Shown in pieces: positions 34,338-43,095 of a stretch of 64,000 nucleotides of DNA (positions are counted from its first letter, which is position 1; every line of letters starts with the position of its first letter). The DNA comes from Phycisphaerales bacterium (GTDB lineage Bacteria; Planctomycetota; Phycisphaerae; Phycisphaerales; UBA1924). The notes under the pieces were generated by a model that saw only the letters and a list, made by a program, of their open reading frames with translations, did not search any database and had not been told where the DNA came from. The translations under genes were made by a program, and so were the position numbers. Where the stretch lies: assembly GCA_029260315.1 (NCBI GenBank), contig JAJDDM010000135.1:1-64000 (forward strand). Reading direction: 5' to 3'.

Positions 34338-34799
34338 TCACGCCATCCAGTGCTCAGACGCGCTCCACGAATCGTTGCTGGAGACGATGAGGAAGTCGAT
34401 GAGCGGGATGCCGAGGAGCTTTCCGGCCTCCGTGAGGCGGTCGAAGATGTCGCGGTCTAGCATGGAGGGAACAAGGTTCCCCGACGGGTGATTGTGCGCG
34501 CAGATGATGGCGGAAGCGTTGGAGAGAATGGCCGCTTTGAACACCTCTCGAGGGTGAACGAAGGCGCTGGAAACCGTGCCGATGGAGACCGTCTCGGCTG
34601 AGACGACACGGTGAGCAGCATCGAGGTGAAGCACGATGAAGTGCTCGCGGTCCTTGGCTCCAATCAGCGCTTGGACTGCTTCTGCGGCATCTTGCGGAGC
34701 CCGTACGGTGTAAGCTTCGGCGATGGCGCCGACCTGCTCGATGGTGACTAGCCGGAGCCGTGGGGCCGTGTCGCTCTGTGTGCGGTTCTTGCTCGCCAT
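34338..34799 (-). CDS. RadC-like JAB-domain protein, copy 2
   Basis: This is a 153-residue protein starting MASKNRTQSDTAPRLRL, with the signature CAHNHPSGNLVPSMLD. Only the C-terminal tail (LIDFLIVSSNDSWSASEHWMA) differs clearly from copy 1. Identity with copy 1 extends into the leader, where the hairpin that buries the AGGAGG is perfectly base-paired. Both copies lie at module borders, which fits a role carried with the mobile segments. Confidence 0.88.
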   Translation of the reverse strand: MASKNRTQSDTAPRLRLVTIEQVGAIAEAYTVRAPQDAAEAVQALIGAKDREHFIVLHLDAAHRVVSAETVSIGTVSSAFVHPREVFKAAILSNASAIICAHNHPSGNLVPSMLDRDIFDRLTEAGKLLGIPLIDFLIVSSNDSWSASEHWMA

Positions 34800-34807
34800 G
34801 TTCGAGT

Positions 34808-34876
34808 CCTCCTCGTTTCCGAGAGGCCCATTCCTCTCAGCCCCCGCGGAGGAATGGGAGAAGAGAAACGAGGAGG
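34808..34876 (-). promoter_or_regulatory. Leader hairpin burying the RadC copy 2 ribosome binding site
   Basis: Two perfect inverted repeats are nested. CCTCCTCGTTTC (34808-34819) pairs with GAAACGAGGAGG (34865-34876), and CCCATTCCTC (34827-34836) with GAGGAATGGG (34849-34858). In the mRNA the strand containing GAGGAGG is the Shine-Dalgarno sequence of the gene, so the folded leader should block translation. Confidence 0.7.
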
Positions 34877-34891
34877 ATGGGTTTTGGCGAG

Positions 34892-36386
34892 CTAGCAGGC
34901 CGTGGGCAAAGGGTGATTCCAGCGGCTGATCATGCCGCCAGTCCGACGACGGCGCGAGGCGGAGGTGTCGGCGCGAGTCGGTGCGCGGTGTCGATCAGGG
35001 CTCGCACGACCTTCACGAGGGCGCGCGCCGCGAGGTGCGCCCCGAGAAGCCCCGCACACGCCGCCGCGAGGCGGCCCGCGAGCCCCTTGGGCGTCCCGGC
35101 GCCGAGCAGCGTGCGCATCAGCAGCGCCAGGTTGTAGGTCGCGGCCTGGATCAGCACCCGCTTGGTCACGTTGTCTCGTCGTCGGACGTGCACTCGGCGC
35201 AGCCCGCCCGTCTCGTAGCAGTGCGCGTTGCTGCGCTCGGCCACCTCGGCTCGTCGCCTGAGCAGCGCCTTCCCGCGCTCGCCCTGGATGCGCCTCCGGT
35301 TTCCGTAGACCGCGTCGCGCGCCTCACTCTTGCCCTTCCAGCGACGACGCCCACGCGCCGGCTCACTCGCGTAGGTCCGGAAGCCCAGCTCGGTCAGGTC
35401 CGCCAGCACGCCGTTGCTGTGGTAGCCCTTGTCGAGCACCACCGACTGCACGACGCCTCCGGCCGGCAGTGCCTCGCGGACGTGGTCCGATGCCTCCGCC
35501 AGCGTCTCGTACACCGTGCTCGTGTCGCCGCAGTCCGCGGCCTGCACCGTCACCGCCACGATCGCCGTCGTGTCGAGGTCCGTCGCGTGCTCCACCTTGT
35601 GGGCCAGGTGCGTGCGACCGTCCTTCATCTTCGTGATGCGCGCGTCCGGGTCCCCAGGGTGCGTCCAGTCGTCGTTGCTGCCCTTCTTCTTGCGCTTCTT
35701 GTCGACCTTCGCGCGGTCCTCGCGGCTCGGCGTCTCGATCCCGCTCGCACGCGCCAGCTCGTCCAGAAACGTGTCGTACGCCTGCCCGTCGTCTCGACGC
35801 ACGATCGAGCGCAGCGCCGCATTCGCCTCCAGCGTCGTCGCGTCGATCGCCACCGCCTTGCCCTTCAGCAAGCCGCGACGACCCAGCACCGACAGGATCC
35901 ACGCAAACACCTCGCGGTGCGTCTCGAGGTCCAGCAGCCGCCGCGTGTAGCTCAGCGTGCTGTGACTCGGCGTCGACTGCTCGAGGTCGTACCCCAAGAA
36001 GCTGCGCAGCGACAGGCTGTCCGCGCACCGCCACGCGATCTCCCGCTCGCTCCCGATGCCCTCGAAGTACCCCACCATCAGCAGCCGGAAATACACACCC
36101 GGCGCCAGGCTCGGACGACCGATCTTCTCGGCATAGAAGCCTGCGCAGCGCGACTCGACGAAGGCGTCGAAGCCCTCCTCCGCGAGCAGGGCGTTCACGC
36201 GCTCGTAGAAAGGATGGCCTGGTGACCGCGCCAGCTCACCACTCGGCACGAAGAGCGGGGCCTGCCGCTCGGTCCGTCGACTGCCCATCGCCATGGCTCG
36301 CCCTCCGCTGCGGGGAAGGGGAAATGATCGGGGCTCGCGGGCCACGGTTCAATTCCGCGTCGGGGACTTTCCCCACAGCCTGCTAG
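34892..36386 (-). mobile_element. Complete IS1182-like insertion sequence
   Basis: The ends form imperfect inverted repeats: CTAGCAGGCCGTGGGCAAAG on the left and CTTTCCCCACAGCCTGCTAG on the right. CTAG at both termini could be part of the repeat or a 4-bp palindromic target duplication. The element holds one transposase gene on the minus strand and about 90 bp of noncoding DNA. It inserted between RadC copy 2 and dispersed-repeat copy 2. Confidence 0.75.
34930..36294 (-). CDS. IS1182-like transposase, intact
   Basis: This is a 454-residue DDE transposase. The ATG at 36292-36294 follows GGAGG at 6 bp; the track start is 17 codons further upstream. Recognisable blocks are APGVYFRLLMVGYFEGIGSER, AIDATTLEANAALRSIVRRD (catalytic Asp), KMKDGRTHLAHKVEHATDLD, and VLDKGYHSNGVLADL followed by YGNRRRIQGERGKALLRRRAEV near the C-terminus. 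It is the intact relative of the broken copy at 41224-42585 and of the two deleted remnants. It may supply transposase to them if their ends still match. Confidence 0.88.
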   Translation of the reverse strand: MAMGSRRTERQAPLFVPSGELARSPGHPFYERVNALLAEEGFDAFVESRCAGFYAEKIGRPSLAPGVYFRLLMVGYFEGIGSEREIAWRCADSLSLRSFLGYDLEQSTPSHSTLSYTRRLLDLETHREVFAWILSVLGRRGLLKGKAVAIDATTLEANAALRSIVRRDDGQAYDTFLDELARASGIETPSREDRAKVDKKRKKKGSNDDWTHPGDPDARITKMKDGRTHLAHKVEHATDLDTTAIVAVTVQAADCGDTSTVYETLAEASDHVREALPAGGVVQSVVLDKGYHSNGVLADLTELGFRTYASEPARGRRRWKGKSEARDAVYGNRRRIQGERGKALLRRRAEVAERSNAHCYETGGLRRVHVRRRDNVTKRVLIQAATYNLALLMRTLLGAGTPKGLAGRLAAACAGLLGAHLAARALVKVVRALIDTAHRLAPTPPPRAVVGLAA

Positions 36387-36393
36387 ACGTGCC

Positions 36394-36497
36394 TACGGGT
36401 TGGCCCGTCCACGCGTCGCAGTGACACACTGACCGGGCCTTGGTCGATTCACGTCGCGTAGGCGTTCTGCCACGGCGACTTCGACGAGTTGCCGGGC
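36394..36497. repeat. Dispersed repeat of about 100 bp, copy 2 of 3
   Basis: The sequence gtgacacactgaccgggccttggtcgattcacgtcgcgtaggcg matches copies at 14280-14387 and 42702-42800. It sits immediately outside the right end of the IS1182-like element. Confidence 0.7.
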
Positions 36498-36954
36498 CGT
36501 CCTGCGCGAAGTGCCGCGAGGGCAGTCGGCCTCGCCGCAAGGTGAAGACCCAGCCATGCGGCGTAACTCGCTGCCCATATTGAGGTCAGTATTCCTGAAG
36601 GAGCGCGGAAGATCATATCGGCGCTCTCTTTCAAGGAACGCGCGTTCCCCGCCTTGGAGTATGCCGCAAGCGTCTTTGCCAGTACGACCGCCTTCGAGCC
36701 CAGCGTCGATAACCCTTCCGCCGCTCTCTGGGGTGATCTGAGCTGGCCTCGGTGGTGCCCGTCCCCTCCTTTCTGGCCGGCGCCGTGTTGCCCGGGCCAG
36801 CAACCGGTGGGGTATCTGGCGACCCTAGATACCGTGTACACCGAGAAGCGCGCCTCGGGAGACGACCCGACCCCCGCGGGCGCTTCCGTTCGGATGTCAG
36901 CTCCGCTGTCCAAGCCAGAGCGCTAGAATGTGGTCGAGAAAGGGGACCTGACCT
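36498..36954. other. Stretch of 457 bp with no convincing gene
   Basis: This lies between the dispersed repeat and the amine oxidase gene. Frames are short and compositional. It should include the amine oxidase promoter; the sequence just upstream of that ATG (gaaaggggacctgacct) supplies a ribosome binding site. Confidence 0.4.
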
Positions 36955-39117
36955 ATGAGGGAAGCTGATCCGACTGCCGAGGACGCGAATCCTCCCGTGG
37001 ACACGACATCGTCGCCCAGCAGACCAGGCGCCATGCAACACGATGAACCAATCGAGCAGATCGACATCGCCATTGTCGGGGGTGGCGCCGCTGGCCTATA
37101 CGCCGCACTGAGACTAGTCCGAGATGAAGCGTTCGAACACAAGTCGATCGTCATTTTCGACGCGTACGACCGCCTTGGAGGCCGTATAAACACTCTCAAG
37201 CTGCCGCCGAGCATCATGCCATACAGCGCCGACGCTGGCGCAATGAGGTATATCCCTGACAAGCAGGTTCTCATCAACGCCTTGATCAAGGCGCTCGGCC
37301 TTGACTCACACACCTATCCCTACGTCTTCCCTACGGCCTCCTATTTTTCTCGCGGCCGCCATTTCTCAACAGATGTCGATCAGCATACTGGCCACCTGGT
37401 TGAACTGTACTCTGCTGGCCGCGCTCCAGGACCCACTCCGCAGACCGGCTACAAGATCACTTCATCGGCCCAGAGGGGCAAGCAACCCGGCGAGCTAATT
37501 GGCTACGCGATATCGAAACTTCTCGGTGATCCGGATCTCGACATTCTGGGCGACGGAGTAGGCATTTCCTCGGTTCGGCATCTAAAAGAGCAAGTGAAAC
37601 GCGCGTCTGAGGCGGGGCTCTCCATATCCTTTGAGCATCTGTCACCAGCCGAGTGGCACTACTTCAAGATGTGGGCGCGATATGCTGGAACAAAGCTCTC
37701 CGACCTAGGGTTCTGGGACTTAATTCAAGGCCAGCTCGAGGAAGAGTCGTATCAGTGGGTCGAAGATGGACTGGGGTACCAGACGATTATTGGAACGTGG
37801 AATGCAGCGGATGCCATTCCGTGGTTCCTGGCGGATTTTGCTCTCGGAAAGAAACGTGTTCGCAGTGCTGACGGTGACGACGTGGAGGTGAATGTTCAGT
37901 ACGCGTCCCTTCACGGAGGCATGTCTCGTCTTCCTGAAGCGCTTCGGGCCCTTTTCTTGAAGGAGGCCTGGGCTCCAGCGGGTGCGCACGGTGAGGACTT
38001 CCATGTTCGACTGTATCACTGGCTTACGACAATCCGATGCGAAGACAGCGGCGCGTTCCTATTGACGTTCGAAGAACGACACCAGGACCTGGAATCCCAT
38101 GGATACGGACATGTCCTGCGGCCGAGCCCACCTAGAACACGCATGGTCCGGGCCAAGCAAGTGATACTTGCAATGCCACCTGGCGCGATCCGGGAAGTGG
38201 CACTGGAAGGACCAGCTCTTGACAGCCTAGACGTGGCGGGCTTCAAGAGTCTACTGGGAACCGTAACATCGCACGACCTTCTGAAGATGTTTATTGTCTA
38301 CAGCACCCCGTGGTGGTGGGATGGCAACGTCGATACGGAGAGTGCGTCGCTAGGAAGCGTAAGTACGCCTGGCGGCGTGACTGAGTTCTCCGGCTACAGG
38401 ACCTTTACATCGCTGCCGCTTCGAATGCTGTACTACCATGGCCCCCAGTCTCAGTTGCACGCAAGTGCATATGGAGAAGTTTCGAACACGCTTCAGCCGC
38501 GAATGTCAATGATCATGGCCTATTGCGACGCGCGCCATGCGTTGTACTGGGACGCACTAAAATCGAAGCGAGACAACCACGGTGCTTACACTAGCCCGCG
38601 CCTAGAAGCTCAGATTAGAACGCTGCGGCGGGCCAATGCCGAACAACACGCCGAGGCGCAGAAGATTCTTGCCCTTTATGGGGTACCCGAAGCTTTTGCG
38701 GACAGAGCACACGAACAAGTCTGGCGCCTCCACGAGTATCGAGTCAACCAGAACAGCTTCCAACCAGACCAGATAACGCCGATCGGGCTTCGACGGCGTC
38801 CCGTCCCCGGCTCGGAGGTCATTCTCTACATGAACTGGGGGCGTGCACCATTTTATGGCGGCTGGCACTCGTGGAATGTAGGTGAAGTATCACACATTGT
38901 CCGCAGGAAGGTTGCTCAACCGTTCACTGGGCTCGATCTCTATATCTGTGGTGAAGCATTCTCTAGTGACCAGGGTTGGATCGAGGGGGCGCTCCGCTCC
39001 GCGGAGTTGGTTCTTACGAATTACATGCACATGCCTCCACCCAAGTGGCTTGATAATCTCCAGGACTTGCTCACGAGAGCTCGATACGATACTTTAGAGA
39101 GCTACATTAATTGGTAG
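36955..39117 (+). CDS. FAD-dependent amine oxidase family protein
   Basis: This is a 720-residue flavoprotein. The dinucleotide-binding motif is IDIAIVGGGAAGLYAALRLV, followed by FDAYDRLGGRINTLKL and, near the C-terminus, LDLYICGEAFSSDQGWIEGALRSAELVL. These are the three landmark segments of the flavin monoamine/L-amino-acid oxidase family. At 720 residues it is longer than typical members (about 450-550). About 35 residues precede the flavin domain, and the substrate domain is enlarged. It should oxidise an amine or amino acid, releasing peroxide and ammonia. The gene is less GC-rich than its neighbours, a sign of transfer. A 68-residue gene follows by 40 bp. Confidence 0.82.
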   Translation: MREADPTAEDANPPVDTTSSPSRPGAMQHDEPIEQIDIAIVGGGAAGLYAALRLVRDEAFEHKSIVIFDAYDRLGGRINTLKLPPSIMPYSADAGAMRYIPDKQVLINALIKALGLDSHTYPYVFPTASYFSRGRHFSTDVDQHTGHLVELYSAGRAPGPTPQTGYKITSSAQRGKQPGELIGYAISKLLGDPDLDILGDGVGISSVRHLKEQVKRASEAGLSISFEHLSPAEWHYFKMWARYAGTKLSDLGFWDLIQGQLEEESYQWVEDGLGYQTIIGTWNAADAIPWFLADFALGKKRVRSADGDDVEVNVQYASLHGGMSRLPEALRALFLKEAWAPAGAHGEDFHVRLYHWLTTIRCEDSGAFLLTFEERHQDLESHGYGHVLRPSPPRTRMVRAKQVILAMPPGAIREVALEGPALDSLDVAGFKSLLGTVTSHDLLKMFIVYSTPWWWDGNVDTESASLGSVSTPGGVTEFSGYRTFTSLPLRMLYYHGPQSQLHASAYGEVSNTLQPRMSMIMAYCDARHALYWDALKSKRDNHGAYTSPRLEAQIRTLRRANAEQHAEAQKILALYGVPEAFADRAHEQVWRLHEYRVNQNSFQPDQITPIGLRRRPVPGSEVILYMNWGRAPFYGGWHSWNVGEVSHIVRRKVAQPFTGLDLYICGEAFSSDQGWIEGALRSAELVLTNYMHMPPPKWLDNLQDLLTRARYDTLESYINW

Positions 39118-39157
39118 CGGAGTAGCCGTTTTGTCATTTACTATAAGGAGAGTGTGC

Positions 39158-39364
39158 ATGGGCCCAAATCAGAATGAAATTCCGAGCGGTGGGCAGGAGC
39201 GACGAGGGCCCGTAGGGGCCACCGGGGTGACGCCTGAGGCGGGCGGTGAGGGACATAGGCTCGACGACGAAACGATCGACTTACCTATCAAGCTACCCTA
39301 TATAGATGAAGTTGAAGACACCCTTCGCCGCATGTATGCCAGAGCTCACCTATACGAGAAGTAG
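39158..39364 (+). CDS. Small protein of 68 residues downstream of the amine oxidase
   Basis: A strong ribosome binding site (AAGGAG, 7 bp before ATG) supports translation. The first half is Gly/Pro/Glu-rich and probably disordered (GPNQNEIPSGGQERRGPVGA). The second half (DETIDLPIKLPYIDEVEDTL, RRMYARAHLYEK) looks helical. It has no signal peptide. It could be a peptide substrate of the flavoprotein, a regulatory subunit, or part of a toxin/immunity-like pair; nothing in the sequence decides. It ends only a few bases before integrase debris, so the original C-terminus may be altered. Confidence 0.65.
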   Translation: MGPNQNEIPSGGQERRGPVGATGVTPEAGGEGHRLDDETIDLPIKLPYIDEVEDTLRRMYARAHLYEK

Positions 39365-39369
39365 TCCTG

Positions 39370-39760
39370 GCGGCCGGTGGCAAGAGGGCATTCCGAGTGT
39401 GATTCGGTCGTAGAGGCGCGTCGCGCTTATGTTGGCGTGTCCGAGCAACATCTGGACGTAGGCGATGTCCGCGTTGTGGTCCAGTGCGTTGGTGGCGGCG
39501 GTGGTGCGCAAAGCGTGCAGGCACAAACCCATCCAAGTGGATGCCGGCAGCCGTGCTGTAGCGCCTGACCATCTTGTAGATCCCGTCCCCAGTGATCCGC
39601 CTCGATCATCGTTCCGGTGCGGTTGTTCCGCACGGGACGGAAGAGAATTCCGTTGCGGTCCTCCTCATGACCCGCTTCCGGCAGGTAAGCCAGGATGGCC
39701 TCCATGCCGACTGCGTGAGCACGCACGTAGCGTGTCGTCACGCGGCGCCTAGCAGCCCTC
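39370..39760 (-). pseudogene. Tyrosine recombinase remnant, frameshifted
   Basis: Segments in two minus-strand frames match the intact integrase at 48469-49587: [42 protein letters not shown], then IYKMV-RYSTAAGI. After this the frame is lost, although the DNA still matches the HxxR and LGHANIS region. It lacks the N-terminal half. It is another dead integrase piece at a cargo border. Between 39761 and 40033 no gene is seen. Confidence 0.75.
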
Positions 39761-40033
39761 TGTGAGAAGGCTCCTTGGGTCAAGGACTTGCATCGGTTGT
39801 GTGTTGTCGCCTTGGCGACGGAGATCACGAGGGCGTCTCGTACCCGCAGGCGTCTGTTCGCACTCTGGGAGGGGCGCTACGTGGCCCCGGTGCATGAGGG
39901 GGTCCGTCCGGTCGGGGCTGCCATCGGTAGGACGAGCTTCAAGCTCAGGGCTGCTATCGCAGTCCCCGGGACCGGGCGGGTTCGAGGAGTCGTGATCGGT
40001 GTTCTAAAGAGCGACTGCAGGGGGGCGGACGCG

Positions 40034-41095
40034 TCAGTGTGCGGCTCTGGTCACGCAAGGCTCCCAGACGCTGCCCGTCCTCCAGAGGTGGTGCAGCAGA
40101 CACGCGAGCTTGCGAGCGACCGCGATGCGGGCCCTCGCCTTGGCGCGTTGAGAGCCCCCGCGGTTGAGTCGCTCGCCGAAGCGCCGCAGGTCGCAGTCCT
40201 GACCGAAAGGGCCCAGGATGTAGCTGGCGGCGTTGACCAGCAGTCGCCTCAAGAGCCGGTCCCCGCGTTTGCTGATGCGGAGTTGGGGCGTCTTGGACCC
40301 CGAGGCGTACTGCCCGGGTGCGAGCCCGATGTAGTTGCCGACGGTGCGCGACGATGAGAAGCGGTCGGGAGTCTCGAGGGTCGCGGCAAACGCCAAGGCC
40401 AGCGTCGGTCCGACGCCGGGCACCTGGCGCAGCACTTCCGTTTCGGGATGATGCTCCGCCGAGACCTGCTCGATCTGCCGGTCGCAGCGCTTGATCTGCT
40501 CGGCGACCTGCTCGAGGACGGCGAGCACGGGAGCACACACCTCGCGCAGCGGGTCCGGGACATGCACGGCGGCACGTTTGTGGAAGCTCGCCGTCGAGCA
40601 GGCCGGGACACGCCCGCCAAACGACTTCACCTGCCCGCGCACCAGGTTCACGAGCTTGGTTCGCGTGCGGACAAGGTGGTCTCGGGCGTGCAACAGCGAG
40701 CGACTGACGCGACACATCTCGCCGCGCAGCTTCACCGGCCGCAGCAGCTCAGGATCCACACGACCGAGCCGAGCGAGCATCCGTGCGTCATTGCGATCGC
40801 TCTTCCGACCGCTCTGCGAGATCAGTCGCAGCTCGCGAGGATTGGCGACGACCACTTCATGCCCCGCACCACGCACGAGCTCGGCGATCCAGTGCACATG
40901 GCCACAGGCTTCCACCACCACCCGACAAGGCGCCAGGCCATCCATGAGCTTCTGGAGGCCCGCTTGCGTCGTCGCCACCTCGCCTTCCTGCAGCCGCACA
41001 CCGGCTGCGCTCACATGGCAGAAACTCGTCCGACGGTCGCCCACATCGAGGCCGACGGTCTCAGTGGCTCGGGGCACGGTGGTAGGCTGGGTCAT
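40034..41095 (-). CDS. IS110-family transposase
   Basis: This is a 353-residue DEDD transposase. The RuvC-like N-terminal domain starts ETVGLDVGDRRTSFCHVS (first Asp) and includes VVVEACGHVHWIAELV and SQSGRKSDRNDARMLARL. The C-terminal Transposase_20 domain has VLRQVPGVGPTLALAFAATL and FSSSRTVGNYIGLAPGQYASG, with the Ser characteristic of this family. It appears intact. IS110 elements have no long terminal inverted repeats and use a bridge RNA from noncoding flank DNA; a candidate lies upstream at 41096-41181. Confidence 0.9.
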   Translation of the reverse strand: MTQPTTVPRATETVGLDVGDRRTSFCHVSAAGVRLQEGEVATTQAGLQKLMDGLAPCRVVVEACGHVHWIAELVRGAGHEVVVANPRELRLISQSGRKSDRNDARMLARLGRVDPELLRPVKLRGEMCRVSRSLLHARDHLVRTRTKLVNLVRGQVKSFGGRVPACSTASFHKRAAVHVPDPLREVCAPVLAVLEQVAEQIKRCDRQIEQVSAEHHPETEVLRQVPGVGPTLALAFAATLETPDRFSSSRTVGNYIGLAPGQYASGSKTPQLRISKRGDRLLRRLLVNAASYILGPFGQDCDLRRFGERLNRGGSQRAKARARIAVARKLACLLHHLWRTGSVWEPCVTRAAH

Positions 41096-41181
41096 GGCCG
41101 GTCTCCTCTGATCGCGATGGGGTGAGGTCAGTCCCTCCGATCATGCAGCCCCTCACGGGTGACTGCGCCGGGAGACCGGCC
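41096..41181 (-). ncRNA. Candidate IS110 bridge RNA region
   Basis: The 86 bp immediately upstream of the transposase start are closed by a perfect 11-bp inverted repeat: GGCCGGTCTCC at 41096-41106 and GGAGACCGGCC at 41171-41181. Bridge RNAs of the IS110 group arise from the noncoding DNA 5' of the transposase, so position and structure fit. Internal loops were not matched to target or donor sequences. Confidence 0.4.
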
Positions 41182-41223
41182 TTCTCACACCATCCGTTGA
41201 AGAAGTGGTTCTTCGGGGCGAGT

Positions 41224-42585
41224 TCATGCGAGCACCCAGCGATATCCGCGTGAGCAGTCGGCGCTGGCGACATCGGCGATGCGCGGCGCGCAGCGACCGA
41301 GGAGGTCGATGAGTCGGCTCCAGCACGCGATGAGGCGCTCCCACGCGGCCTCGAGGGCCGCGACCGCCCGCCGCGACAGCCCCTTCGGGGTGCCGACTCC
41401 GATCAGGCGCCGCATCATGAGCCCGAGGTTGAAGGCGGCGACGTGCACCAGGTAGCGCTTGGCGATGTTGTCGTGGCCTCGCAGATGCGTTCGTCGCATC
41501 GCTCCAGTTTCGAGGCAGTGGGCGAAGGAGCGTTCGACCAGTTCACCGCGGCGCTTGTGCAGGGCCTTGGCTTTCGCGCGCTGCTGCCGACGACGGTTGC
41601 CGTACACCGCGTCGCGCACGGCCTGCTGCCCGCGCCACCGGCGACGGGGACGCTTCGGCTCGGCGATGTAGGTCCGGATGTCCAGTTCGGTCAGCGTGGT
41701 GAGCACGTCGTTGCTGTGGTAGCCGCGGTCCGCCACGACCTCGGTCGCGGTCTCGCCCGTGGCCTGCTAGAGCTGGTCGTTGGCCTCCGCGAGCGTCTCG
41801 TACACGCTGCTCGTGTCGCCGCGGTCGGCGGGCTGGATCGTCACCGCGGCGATGGCGCCGCTGTCCAGGTCGACCGCGTGCTCGGCCTTGTGGGCCAGGT
41901 GCGTGCGGCCGTCCTTCATCTTCGTGATGCGGGCGTCCGGGTCGTCTGGGGACTCCCAGTCGTCGTTGCTGGCCTTGCCCTTGCGCCCCTTGTCGACGCG
42001 CTTTCGGTCCTCGCGCGTCGGTGTCTCGACGCCGCTCTCCTTGGCCAGTCCCTCCAGGAAGTCCGGGTAGCTCTCGCCCGTGTCGCGCCGCACGATGCTG
42101 CGCATCGCCGCGTTGGCTTCCATGGTCGTCGCGTCGATCCCCACGCGCTTGCCGGCGAGCAGCTTGTGCTCGGACAGCAGCGCCAGCACCCAGGCGAAGA
42201 CCTCGCGGTGCGTCTCCAGGTCGAGCATCTGCCGGATGCGACACAGGCTGCTGTGGTCCGGCGTGCGCTCGGTCAGCGGCACGCCGAGGAAGCTCCGCAG
42301 CGAGAGGCTGTCGCGGCAGCGCCAAGCGATCCCGCGCTCGCTGTCCAGGCCCTCGAAATACCCGATCATCAGCATCCGGAAGTACACACCCGGCGGGATG
42401 CTCGGCCGGCCCATCCGCTCGGCGTAGAAAGGCCGGCACTGTTCCTCGACGAAGTCGTCGAAGCCGTGCTTGGTCAGCAGCGCGGACAGACGGTCGTAGA
42501 AAGCGTGGCCTGGCGCCGCGTCGATCCGATCAGCCGGCACGAACAACGCCTCCTGCTGCTCGCGCGCCTTGCGTCCCATCGACAT
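41224..42585 (-). pseudogene. IS1182-like transposase interrupted by one TAG codon
   Basis: The frame starts MSMGRKAREQQEALFV, with PPGVYFRMLMIGYFEGLDSE and GIDATTMEANAAMRSIVRRD, and runs to SSVYETLAEANDQL. There a TAG (41767-41769) stops it. The same frame then continues without a shift as QATGETATEVVADRGYHSN to a normal C-terminus. One nonsense mutation therefore separates the track ORFs of 272 and 170 residues. It is related to but distinct from the intact element at 34930-36294. The right terminal repeat (ctttttcaacgggctgctag) is kept; the left one is degraded next to the IS110 element. Confidence 0.82.
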
Positions 42586-42654
42586 CGTGGGGTCTCCGTG
42601 GTCGTCGGCTCCGTCCTACGTCATGAGGCGCGCGGCGCGGAGCACTTTTTCAAC

Positions 42655-42800
42655 GGGCTGCTAGGCAAGGCTGCCCACCGTCAGCGCCGCGTGGACGTGC
42701 CTACGGAACGGGTTGGCCCGTCCACGCGTCGCAGTGACACACTGGCCGGGCCTTGGTCGATTCACGTCGCGTAGGCGACCTGCCACGTCGACTTCGACGA
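42655..42800. repeat. Integrase fragment fused to dispersed repeat, copy 3
   Basis: Just outside the IS end the minus strand encodes [14 protein letters not shown]. This matches [15 protein letters not shown] of the integrase at 48469-49587, so the IS inserted into an integrase-like sequence. The adjoining stretch (gtgacacactggccggg, cttggtcgattcacgtcgcg) is the third copy of the ~100-bp repeat. Confidence 0.65.
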
Positions 42801-42888
42801 CGACGGGAACCTGCCCACCTCGGCGAAGGGCGCCCTGACGACCGAGGAGCAGGCCGAGCATCGTCGGGACGAGTGCGGACGATGTCGA

Positions 42889-43095
42889 ACTGGACCGGGC
42901 GACCGGGTGCGAACCGGCTACACTTAGGTTGTGAAGCCGCGCGGATACAGGCATCGGACGTGGTGACATCCGCGGACATTCGGAGACAAGTGAGGTCACG
43001 CCAGAGGCTTGCGGTGCCTGCAACGAGTGGCCGGGGCTCTGGTGAGAGGACATCTGAGGGCAATCGAGGACCGACGTTCTGGCAGCAAACTGGCA
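42889..43095 (-). repeat. tRNA-like 3'-half scar with tail, copy C
   Basis: gggcgaccgggtgcgaaccggc keeps the T-arm and acceptor end of the tRNA-like scar with one loop change. The anticodon part (aggttgtgaagcc) differs from copy A. The tail (acaagtgaggtcac, gggctctggtgagagg, tctggcagcaaactggcag) aligns with copies A and B. From 43096 to 43395 no gene is seen; the region should hold the promoter of the AAA-subtilisin pair. Confidence 0.7.

Noticed and set aside
34981-42774. 414-aa and 443-aa plus-strand ORFs over the IS1182-like elements
   Set aside because: They are antisense to recognisable transposases and show no domain of their own.
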